Shown here piece by piece: positions 1 through 7,536 of a DNA stretch of 64,000 bases. The notes below the pieces were generated by a model. The model was not told where the DNA came from. It saw only the letters and a program-made list of their open reading frames with translations, and ran no database searches. The DNA comes from Ignisphaera sp. (GTDB lineage Archaea > Thermoproteota > Thermoprotei_A > Sulfolobales > Ignisphaeraceae). The first letter of the stretch is position 1. Each line of letters starts with the position of its first letter. The stretch spans positions 62,001 through 126,000 of the forward strand of contig JAVYNU010000004.1 of assembly GCA_038735125.1 (NCBI GenBank), given 5' to 3'. The translations under genes and the position numbers were made by a program.

Positions 1-665
1 ACCACTTTTCTATTGAGTATTAGAAGCTTTGTTGCAAAGCCCAGCACATAGTCAAGATCGTGCTCGACAACAACTACAGTTGCTTTTCTATCTCTCCAAT
101 AGCTGTAGACATACTCGTAGAACTTCTTCTTCGTCATAGGGTCAAGATATGAGCATGGCTCGTCGAGGATAAGTAGCTCTGGTCTCAACGCTATTACAGA
201 TGCTAACACAACCCTCTGGATCTGCCCCATCGAAAGCGTGCTAACAAATCTATTCCTCAGACTATCCAACTCCATAACCTCCAGAGCCTCGTCAACTCTT
301 CTACGAATCTCATCAGCCTCCAGACCAGCGTTCTCTAAAGGAAACGCCACCTCCTCTTCAACTGTAAGCGAGAATACTTGGTTAACAGGATTTTGAAGAA
401 CAACACCAACCCTTCCAAAAAGCTTGTTAAAACCATGCTTCAGAACATCCACATCTAAAACCCTGGCATCGCCCGCCACCCGCAGACTTTCTAAAACATC
501 TCTAATACCAAGCAAAACCTTCAGCAATGTTGATTTGCCCCCACCGCTAGGGCCAGAGACAACGACGAAATCCCCACAATCTATAGATAGAGAAATGTTT
601 TCTAAAATCTTAAATCCATTTAGAGCCTCAACAGATAGGTTAGACACCTCTACACAAGCTGCCAT
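1..665 (-). CDS. ABC transporter ATP-binding protein, partial (C-terminus beyond the window)
   Basis: ATPase subunit that would power a membrane transporter from the cytoplasmic side. Reading from position 665 down to 1 gives about 221 residues. They contain a Walker A motif (GPSGGGKSTLLK, about residues 36-47), a Q-loop (VVLQNP), a variant signature (LSMGQIQRV), Walker B (ELLILDEPCSYLD) and the switch histidine (VVVVEHDLDYV). The LSMGQ signature and overall spacing recall CbiO/EcfA-type importer ATPases, but no permease is visible, so the substrate is unknown. ATG at 665 is chosen because GAGGT lies 10 nt upstream. An in-frame ATG at 713 is the alternative. The gene is cut by the window edge. 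Confidence 0.85.
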   Translation of the reverse strand, partial: MAACVEVSNLSVEALNGFKILENISLSIDCGDFVVVSGPSGGGKSTLLKVLLGIRDVLESLRVAGDARVLDVDVLKHGFNKLFGRVGVVLQNPVNQVFSLTVEEEVAFPLENAGLEADEIRRRVDEALEVMELDSLRNRFVSTLSMGQIQRVVLASVIALRPELLILDEPCSYLDPMTKKKFYEYVYSYWRDRKATVVVVEHDLDYVLGFATKLLILNRKV

Positions 666-791
666 AACATGCAAAACCTCAGCTTCTATTGCTACTCCTA
701 TGCCTAAATACATCCTCAGACTCAAAATACAGCTTTGAACCGTTTAAAATTTTGATCATCTCACCACTTGTACAGTTGCATTATTTATCGC

Positions 792-2201
792 CTAATATTG
801 TTTTGCCTTGTATATAGTCAAGGCGACTACCACTCCAGCCAAAATGTTCAATGCTGCTAGCGATATTGTTGTGGCAACAGGTTCGTTGAAGAATTTCGAA
901 ATTATTGTATATATATACGCTGATCTAATCCCCTCCACAAACTTGTTTATAGCTGTTATCAACTGGATTTCAAGCGGCTTTAAATCTTCGAGGGCACTTG
1001 GATAAGGCGTTGAGATAACGACTACAAGGTTTTCTGCATATGAGTATAGCCCCAAAATGGCAAGCATTATTAAAACAACCTTGTTTTCTAATCCAAGTAC
1101 GAGCGGGGCTATTAGAAGAGGTGTTATTGTTGTTAGGAATCTCGGACCGTAGCAAAGCCCCCCATCCACATCATACCAACTAGAATACACTAAAATTGGA
1201 ATGGCAATAGAAGCTACATAGACTATCTTATCATATGAACCGAGCCTCTTAAGAGCTTTTGGCATGTAGATAATTGCAAGAATGTAGAGCGGGTATAGAA
1301 CTAGGAGACTCTTCCTAGGATCTACAAGCAATATGAACAACCCATATGGAATATCAGCTAGGTTGAACCCCTCAACACCTATACTTTTCAAATATATCTG
1401 CTCCGGAAACGTGAACATGTTACCTGTTGTATAGGCATTATAGATCAACTGCATCACTATAATTGGAGAGATAGATATTATGTATATGAGAACATATGTA
1501 AAGATCCTCCAAAGGCTTTTACGATCCTTCAGATAGTCTCTGATCGTCTTTGCCAAAACAGTTGCAGATGTGAAGAATATTGGTATAAATGTTGAGGGGT
1601 CTAAAACAATTGACATAGATGCTGAAAAACCTGCCAAAACAGCCCAAGGCTTTCCACCACCGCTACAGAGCTTGTTTAGCGACAGTATGTAGAGCATGTA
1701 GAAAAGTGTTAGAGGGGCCTGCGGAAAAACATGTGTTGAATATATGTATAGAGGTCCTGCCAAGCCATTGACTATAGCCACAGCAATAGCTCTTCTACTA
1801 TCTCCGAAAATCGTTTCATAAAGTTTTGCAGAGATGTAAACTGATAGAGAGCCGAGGAAAGCCATTGCAAAGCCTGCAACTATCAAATCCTTTGCATTGA
1901 AAACGTCTGCTAGCTTCATCGGTATAGCAAGAACAATTCCAAGGCCTAGAGGGCCGACAAAAACACATCTACCATTAACATAGACTACATCAGCCCATCT
2001 ATCAAAGCAGATCCAAGACTCAATATAAGGCAATGCACTAGTTATGCTTCTGGCAAGAGCCATAGCACCTATGGTATAGGGAGTATAGAAGACAGCATTA
2101 ACAGAGAGAACATACAAGGCAAAAACCATGAGAATAACAAGCACGGTTCTAAATCCATGTCGAGAAACCTTTTTGATGATTATACCACAGATCAACGCCA
2201 T
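792..2201 (-). CDS. Multi-pass membrane protein, GT-C glycosyltransferase-like
   Basis: Polytopic protein of about 470 residues with roughly ten or more hydrophobic helices. After the first helix a soluble loop holds acidic residues and the segment VNGRCVFVGPLGLGIVLAIP. Near residue 345 comes SSWYDVDGGLCYGPRFLTT. The pattern of a G(K/R) turn followed by a PG/PLG helix, then W-GG-GPR-L, is what I associate with archaeal GT-C (PMT-like) membrane glycosyltransferases, which use lipid-linked sugars on the outer face. That assignment is by pattern only; donor and acceptor are unknown. Start: GTG at 2204 or ATG at 2201. It is not clearly in an operon with its neighbours. Confidence 0.55.
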   Translation of the reverse strand: MALICGIIIKKVSRHGFRTVLVILMVFALYVLSVNAVFYTPYTIGAMALARSITSALPYIESWICFDRWADVVYVNGRCVFVGPLGLGIVLAIPMKLADVFNAKDLIVAGFAMAFLGSLSVYISAKLYETIFGDSRRAIAVAIVNGLAGPLYIYSTHVFPQAPLTLFYMLYILSLNKLCSGGGKPWAVLAGFSASMSIVLDPSTFIPIFFTSATVLAKTIRDYLKDRKSLWRIFTYVLIYIISISPIIVMQLIYNAYTTGNMFTFPEQIYLKSIGVEGFNLADIPYGLFILLVDPRKSLLVLYPLYILAIIYMPKALKRLGSYDKIVYVASIAIPILVYSSWYDVDGGLCYGPRFLTTITPLLIAPLVLGLENKVVLIMLAILGLYSYAENLVVVISTPYPSALEDLKPLEIQLITAINKFVEGIRSAYIYTIISKFFNEPVATTISLAALNILAGVVVALTIYKAKQY

Positions 2202-2399
2202 CACTTTACAGAAAACGCTAAGGACTACTACAATTGCTGAGCAATAAAAGACTTAGTTATTTTAGGATGGAGCTTACCTACATATGCTTTTCAATAAAAT
2301 TAGTCGGATTGAACCTCTAATCAATGCTTCACCTGAAATCTATTAACTTTGACATTTCTCTACAATCTTCAAAAGCTTTGAACAATGTAATCGGTTGTT

Positions 2400-4262
2400 C
2401 TATGACCACAACACCTTCTTTATATCTATCCTCAAAACATTTTTCGGAGTTTTTTCATCGAAGTTCATAACCCTTATCCCAATGGGCTCTGATATGGCGC
2501 CTATATACTCTCTAACCAGGTTTCTTATTGTTTTCAGATCCAGTTCCTCCTTTGATATTATTATCGGTGCTTCAAACCTTGCTTCATCTGGCGCTCCAAC
2601 AACTATAACGTCTTTCCCTAGCTTCTCTCTCAAAATCTTTTCCACAGCACCTGGACTAAGCCTATAGCCACTCACCTTCATTACACCATCTCTTCTTCCG
2701 AGAACAAATACTGTGAAGTCTTTCTTCATATATGCATAGTCTCCTGTTCTGTAAAAGCCATCTTTCCAACTATCGAAGAATTCCTTCGGTGCTTCAACCG
2801 ACATTGAGGGCCACGGCTTTCTCAGTACAAGCTCTCCTATAGAGTCTCTAATACTGTTTCCATGTTCGTCGACAACATCTATGTCGAAGCCCGGTATAGG
2901 CCTTCCAACAGATCCTGGCACAACTGGGGTGAATGTATAGTTTATCAGGTTTCCCAGCACAAATGTTGCTAACTCGCTCTGTATATACATGTTTAGAACT
3001 GGTATTCTGCCGGAGAGGCTCTCAGGCACAGATGTTATCATGGTCGTACCCCCAGTTCCTACAACGCTGTATGTCCACCACCAAACATCTTTCTCAAGAG
3101 GCTCTGCAGTTATGAGGATAGCTTTTAGCGTGTCTATGTTATGTGCCTTGACATGCTGGTCCCCAGCCTTGCTAAGCATTCTTAGTGCAGATCCTGTTGT
3201 CAGAAACAATGTCACGGCATACCTCTCTATAATATCCCACCATCTGTCGATTGATGGGTAGTCGAAGCTTCCTTCATATAGAACGATTGTTGAGCCTATC
3301 ATTAGAGGGCCAAAAACAACGTATGTTATCCCTGTTATCCACCCAGGCCACACAGTACAGAAGTATGTGTCGTGAGGTCTCAAACCAATCCATCTGCTAG
3401 TAGAGTATGTCTGCACAAGGTATCCGCCAACACCATGTGTAATAGGCTTGTAGCCATCCTCATATGCTATGTGAAGTCCGAAGAGGGGGTGATCAGAAGG
3501 CCCTACAAAGTTATCTACTCTTTCTCCGCCAAGACTCTTCAGGCTATCGAAACTCATCTCGCTTTCCATAAGCTTGGCAGATCCAACTCTCTCTATAACC
3601 ACTGTAGAACATCTATGCTTAGCATATTCAATTGCTCTTCTAACAGTTGAAACTGTGTCTATTACTCTGCCCCTCCTATAGAACCCATCGGTTGTAACCA
3701 ACAGCCTTGGTCTCCTAGAGGCGATTCTGTTGCCAAGCTCGTAGAATCCGAAACCAGTGAAAACAACTTCAAATGGAGCTCCAATCCTCATGGAGGCTAG
3801 TATTAAAGCTATCGACTCTATTGTGGGTGGAACATAGAACATCACCCAATCCCCAGCACCAATGCCAAGACTCTTCAAAGCACTCGATAGCTTCTCGACT
3901 AGGTTGTGTAGACTCTCATAGGATATCGCCTCCACATCCCCCTGCTCACTCTCCCATATAATAGCCGGTTTACCCCATACCCATGTATCTTTATGTCTCT
4001 CTACAACATTGTGATAAGCACTTATCTCTCCACCAACAAACCACTTCACGTGTGGTGGCACGCCATCTACTATACTTCTCCACGGCTTTGCCCATACAAG
4101 CTTCTTTGCCTCCTCACCCCAGAAACCAGCTACATCACCTACACTCCTCCTGTAAACAGCTTCATACTCTCTGACATCTACATATTTCCACTTCGTTATA
4201 GGCGGTACTATAGATTCATCGCTGTATAGCTTCTCTAAAACCTTTTCAAGCAACTTAACCAC
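2400..4262 (-). CDS. AMP-forming acyl-CoA synthetase family protein with degenerate P-loop
   Basis: About 620 residues with the acetyl/acetoacetyl-CoA synthetase fold. Visible parts are an N-terminal ACS-like region (WGEEAKKLVWAKPW), the substrate region (CTVWPGWITG), the hinge (YRTGDYAYM, about residue 502) and motif A8 (GRRDGVMKVSGYRLSP). The adenylate-binding P-loop, normally TSGTTGKPKG, reads AYEDGYKPITHG near residue 264. The usual A5 Y/W-x-TE motif reads YIQSELATF. The last residues (PKNVLRIDIKKVL) still carry candidate A10 lysines. Family enzymes activate short acids with ATP and CoA, but these changes make ordinary activity doubtful. It begins 2 nt after the upstream hydrolase, at the end of the hyp gene string. 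Confidence 0.75.
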   Translation of the reverse strand: MVKLLEKVLEKLYSDESIVPPITKWKYVDVREYEAVYRRSVGDVAGFWGEEAKKLVWAKPWRSIVDGVPPHVKWFVGGEISAYHNVVERHKDTWVWGKPAIIWESEQGDVEAISYESLHNLVEKLSSALKSLGIGAGDWVMFYVPPTIESIALILASMRIGAPFEVVFTGFGFYELGNRIASRRPRLLVTTDGFYRRGRVIDTVSTVRRAIEYAKHRCSTVVIERVGSAKLMESEMSFDSLKSLGGERVDNFVGPSDHPLFGLHIAYEDGYKPITHGVGGYLVQTYSTSRWIGLRPHDTYFCTVWPGWITGITYVVFGPLMIGSTIVLYEGSFDYPSIDRWWDIIERYAVTLFLTTGSALRMLSKAGDQHVKAHNIDTLKAILITAEPLEKDVWWWTYSVVGTGGTTMITSVPESLSGRIPVLNMYIQSELATFVLGNLINYTFTPVVPGSVGRPIPGFDIDVVDEHGNSIRDSIGELVLRKPWPSMSVEAPKEFFDSWKDGFYRTGDYAYMKKDFTVFVLGRRDGVMKVSGYRLSPGAVEKILREKLGKDVIVVGAPDEARFEAPIIISKEELDLKTIRNLVREYIGAISEPIGIRVMNFDEKTPKNVLRIDIKKVLWS

Positions 4263-4263
4263 A

Positions 4264-4854
4264 CTACATAATAACTACCTGTGTGTATGGCTGGACAATG
4301 TCTCTAAAGGTGTACAAAAGGCTTTTATCCTCATAGTGAATTGGTATGGCGATAAATGGTCTAAGGCTCTTGACTACCTCTAGAGCCTCCTCGGGGCATA
4401 AAACATTTTTGCATCCAATTGGAATAAATAATATATCTATTTTAATATTAATATCTAGAACCTCTGGAACGAGGTCTGTGTCACCCATGTGATAAACCGT
4501 TATGTCATTGGTTTTCACGATATATCCAACTCCAAGCCCTTTTGGATGTGCAACCTCTTTACCTTCACCAATGTTGTATGCATCAATAGCTTTGATCGTG
4601 AATTCACCAAGAATAATTGTGTCGCCGGGCTCAATTCTGTGTAGTCCTATTGATGGAGAGACTGTTTTTCTGACATCTATCTTCTCTGTTCCTGGGAAGT
4701 GCCTGGGGTGCAGATGTGTGTACAGCAGATAGTTACAGCCATCCACATTTGCAACATCTATACATAGAGTCTCATTGTTTGTAGCAATCCTCACACCTGC
4801 AAACCCATCTCTGGAAACAGTTGTGGAGCCTATCCTAAGTCTCCTCAAGACCAT
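4264..4854 (-). CDS. Metallo-beta-lactamase-fold metal-dependent hydrolase
   Basis: A 196-residue hydrolase of the compact UPF0173-like type. The metal-binding motif is THLHPRHFPG near residue 48: the canonical HxHxDH becomes HLHPRH, so the aspartate is replaced by arginine. Later ligand motifs are present as YHMGDTDLVPE (about residue 120) and a final IPIHYED. The substrate is unknown. It sits between hypE (10 nt upstream) and the synthetase-like gene (1 nt downstream), so it is probably co-transcribed with hydrogenase maturation genes. No SD is obvious except AAGG just before the ATG. Fold assignment is firm; activity is inferred. Confidence 0.8.
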   Translation of the reverse strand: MVLRRLRIGSTTVSRDGFAGVRIATNNETLCIDVANVDGCNYLLYTHLHPRHFPGTEKIDVRKTVSPSIGLHRIEPGDTIILGEFTIKAIDAYNIGEGKEVAHPKGLGVGYIVKTNDITVYHMGDTDLVPEVLDINIKIDILFIPIGCKNVLCPEEALEVVKSLRPFIAIPIHYEDKSLLYTFRDIVQPYTQVVIM

Positions 4855-4863
4855 GTACCTTGA

Positions 4864-5910
4864 TCAGCATATTCTTGGCACTAGCTCCCCTCTTGGAGGC
4901 TCCAAAATTCTGTAGCCACCAACACTTGTTTTCATGAGTACATAGCCTTTGAATTTCTCGCTTGATCTAACCTCTCCAACGATCCTAGCGTTTTCAAAGC
5001 CAAGACTCTTCATATACTCGACAACCTCGTCAGCCACAGCGGGGTCTACCGAAAGTACCGCCACACCCTCTGACGCCAGATACAAGGGGTCTACGCCAAG
5101 CATTTCGCAGTATCTCTTCACAGAGTCTCTCACAGGTATAGAAGACTCTTCAACAACTATCACAGTTCCGGTTCTAGAAGCCCACTCATTTAGTATACCA
5201 GCCAAACCACCTCTTGTTGGATCTCTAGCAGCATTTATGTGATTAGAGAACCTCTCCATGAGTGGCAGCATGAGTCTTGTAAGTGGCTTTGCATCGCTTT
5301 TAAGAAGACCTTTCCCAAGTTCTTCAACATTCTTCTCCAAACCCATTTGAAGAAGCATTATAACGGCTCCGTGATCACCAACAAAATCGCTGACAATTAT
5401 CTTGTCCCCTGGCTTTGGATTGTCAACAATAGGCTTCTTGGTGATGCCTATAGCGGCAGTGGTTATAACTATTTTATCTATACCCCCCTTCGGCATCACC
5501 TTGAAGTCTCCGCCAATCAAGGCAATGTTCTCGCTTTTCAGAACATCTATAAACGACTGCACAATTTTCTCGAGATCCTCTATAGGGAAGCCCTCTTCAA
5601 CAACAATAGAGTCTAGAATGGCTATTGGCCTTCCACCCATCATCAATACATCGTTTATAGAGCCAGCAGCTGCAAGAGTTCCTATGTTGCCGCCTGGAAA
5701 GAACGGTGGGTTAACTGTGTATGCATCTATTGAAACCACTATGTAATCCCCAGTTGGAAGTGGTATTACAGCACCGTCATCTAAAACATCTATTCCAAAT
5801 CCATTGCCAACTCTCTTCAATCTATCCTCAACACGTCTAAATATGAGCTTCTCGAGAATCTCAAATGTTTCTACACCGCCAGATCCATGTGCAAGTAGAA
5901 CCCTATCCAT
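4864..5910 (-). CDS. hypE: Hydrogenase maturation protein HypE (carbamoyl dehydratase)
   Basis: HypE accepts the carbamoyl group from HypF on its C-terminal cysteine, dehydrates it with ATP to a thiocyanate, and donates CN to the iron of the [NiFe] cofactor. The N-terminal LLAHGSGGVETFEI, the AIR-synthetase-like core (GGDFKVMPKGG, AARDPTRGGLAG) and the terminal PPRGELVPRIC with its essential last cysteine are all present. Length is normal (about 348 residues). ATG at 5910 is preferred because GAGGTGA lies just upstream; an in-frame GTG at 5922 lies within that SD. It overlaps hypC by a few bases, which suggests translational coupling. Confidence 0.95.
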   Translation of the reverse strand: MDRVLLAHGSGGVETFEILEKLIFRRVEDRLKRVGNGFGIDVLDDGAVIPLPTGDYIVVSIDAYTVNPPFFPGGNIGTLAAAGSINDVLMMGGRPIAILDSIVVEEGFPIEDLEKIVQSFIDVLKSENIALIGGDFKVMPKGGIDKIVITTAAIGITKKPIVDNPKPGDKIIVSDFVGDHGAVIMLLQMGLEKNVEELGKGLLKSDAKPLTRLMLPLMERFSNHINAARDPTRGGLAGILNEWASRTGTVIVVEESSIPVRDSVKRYCEMLGVDPLYLASEGVAVLSVDPAVADEVVEYMKSLGFENARIVGEVRSSEKFKGYVLMKTSVGGYRILEPPRGELVPRIC

Positions 5911-6208
5911 TTCTAGCTTCACCTCTCAGAGACCTTGCAAGCTCAAGTAGCGTCTCATAAGCTTTTATAACCTCTTTAGCATCCTTACCCAGAACCTCCT
6001 CAAGAAACTTTATATGCTCCAAAACACCCTCATCAGAGAGTTTTGATATGACAACACCTGCATGAACAACTACGATATCTCCTCTAGAAATCCTCTCACC
6101 TGCTATGCCAATTAAAGCGTCTCTGACAATACCATCGCCATAGTTAACCTTGGCAACCATGCTATCCAAATCAACATCAACAACAACTGCAGGAGAGCCC
6201 CAGCACAT
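5903..6208 (-). CDS. hypC: Hydrogenase maturation chaperone HypC/HupF
   Basis: Small chaperone (about 101 residues) that carries the Fe(CN)2CO unit with HypD and hands it to the hydrogenase large subunit. The family needs a cysteine as residue 2, exposed after methionine removal. Starting at the ATG at 6208 gives MCWGSPAVV, which satisfies this, so that start is preferred over the in-frame GTG at 6226. A central RDALIGIAGERISRGDIVVVHAG matches the family beta-barrel. The C-terminal helix is longer than in many bacterial HypC. It lies 104 bp downstream of hypD and overlaps hypE. Confidence 0.93.
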   Translation of the reverse strand: MCWGSPAVVVDVDLDSMVAKVNYGDGIVRDALIGIAGERISRGDIVVVHAGVVISKLSDEGVLEHIKFLEEVLGKDAKEVIKAYETLLELARSLRGEARNG

Positions 6209-6312
6209 GATATTAACCACAGACACCCTTTTATCGTAATCTACAATTCAGTCAAAGCAAATAAGTTTTACCAATGTGATTCCTGCAAAGCACAGGATAT
6301 AAGAAATAAGAA

Positions 6313-7536
6313 TTAGATTGTTAAGGAAAGCTCTTTTGCTATCTCTTCTGCCAAGCCTCCACTTCCAAACCTGGCCCATATAGCGCACGCCCCTTCTAAA
6401 GAGACCATGCATGGCCCATACGGCTTATCCGGTGTACACACCCTCATGAATAGTGGGCAATCTGTTGGTTTTGCCTTGCCAAGGGTTACCTCCGCACATC
6501 TGCACCCAGGTGGTAGGTCGTATCCCCACTCACCTGGCTTAATCTCTTTTACTCCAAGCTCCTCAAAAGCATCATATCTTCTATACTCTTCTCTCAATCT
6601 CAATCCACTTTTCGGTAGAAATCCTATTCCTCTCCAAGCATCGTCAACAACCCTAAACGTCTTCGCAACTATTCTCTGGGCCCTTATATCCCCATGCCAT
6701 GTAACAGCTCTTTTGTATTCTATAACAGTTTTTGCCTCCCCCTTCACAAGTTGCTTCAATATTTCTAAAATCGATAATAAGACATCTATGGGCTCAAAAC
6801 CCGATATAACAACTGGTATGCCATAGTTTTCAGAGACTACAGACCAGGCCTTGCCCCCTGTAATTGTCGATACATGCCCAGGTGCGATAACGCCCATTAC
6901 AGGTGGTTCTGTTGGCTTCTCTCTTAATATCTCTAGGGAGTAGAACATGGCTGGTGGCGTTAGCTTGACAAGACTCATTATCTTGAGGTTTTCCGGTACC
7001 AACCCTTTCAAGATTGCTGATGCGTATCCAGGTGCAACGGTCTCAAAGCCTATTCCTATGAACACAGATTCCCTATTGGTTTTTCTAGCATCTTTAATGG
7101 CGTCGACAAGACTTGTAACGAGCTTTACAACACCCTCTCCCCTAACCTCGCTTAGAGATTTGTATCCCTTAACACTGTTCAGTGTCCTAAGCTTGTAGGT
7201 GTCTCCATAGGTGTAGACGGTTATGCCATCTAATGCAAGTTTTATTGCCTCTTCTATGAAATGTGATGGAGTTACGCAAACAGGGCATCCGGGACCTGCA
7301 ACAAGTTCTATGTTCTTGGGTACAAGACTTCTAATCCCAAAGTGTGTAACCGTCCATTCGTGTGTTCCGCAAAAGTTCATTATCTTAAATCTAAAGTCCT
7401 TTCCATAGATGCTCTCCAAAACCTTGGAGTACTCATTAATCTTCTTGAGTATAGCTTTTACAAGCTCTCTATTCTCTCTAAAAGCCTTCTCAATTTTATC
7501 GGCTATGCTTAGGAAGTATCTAGTGCTCTCCTCCAT
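6313..7536 (-). CDS. hypD: Hydrogenase maturation protein HypD
   Basis: Iron-sulfur scaffold that, with HypC, assembles the Fe(CN)2CO group of [NiFe] hydrogenases. Signatures visible are FCGTHEWTV (about residues 53-61), the thiol motif GPGCPVCVTP (about 81-90), GIGFETVAPGYA, and the C-terminal cysteine-rich [4Fe-4S] region from PPGCRCAEVTLG through TDCPLFMRVCTP to YGPCMVSLEGACAIW. Length 407 is slightly longer than the usual 360-390. Its start overlaps the end of hypF by 17 bp, which indicates one transcript. Confidence 0.96.
   Translation of the reverse strand: MEESTRYFLSIADKIEKAFRENRELVKAILKKINEYSKVLESIYGKDFRFKIMNFCGTHEWTVTHFGIRSLVPKNIELVAGPGCPVCVTPSHFIEEAIKLALDGITVYTYGDTYKLRTLNSVKGYKSLSEVRGEGVVKLVTSLVDAIKDARKTNRESVFIGIGFETVAPGYASAILKGLVPENLKIMSLVKLTPPAMFYSLEILREKPTEPPVMGVIAPGHVSTITGGKAWSVVSENYGIPVVISGFEPIDVLLSILEILKQLVKGEAKTVIEYKRAVTWHGDIRAQRIVAKTFRVVDDAWRGIGFLPKSGLRLREEYRRYDAFEELGVKEIKPGEWGYDLPPGCRCAEVTLGKAKPTDCPLFMRVCTPDKPYGPCMVSLEGACAIWARFGSGGLAEEIAKELSLTI

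Noticed and set aside
424-738. Plus-strand 104-residue frame
   Set aside because: It is antisense to the ABC ATPase Walker A region, which has clear motifs on the minus strand.
679-759. Minus-strand 26-codon frame after GGTGAG, upstream of the ABC ATPase, as a leader peptide
   Set aside because: The SD is only two bases from the ATG and the peptide has no recognisable pattern; kept as a chance frame.
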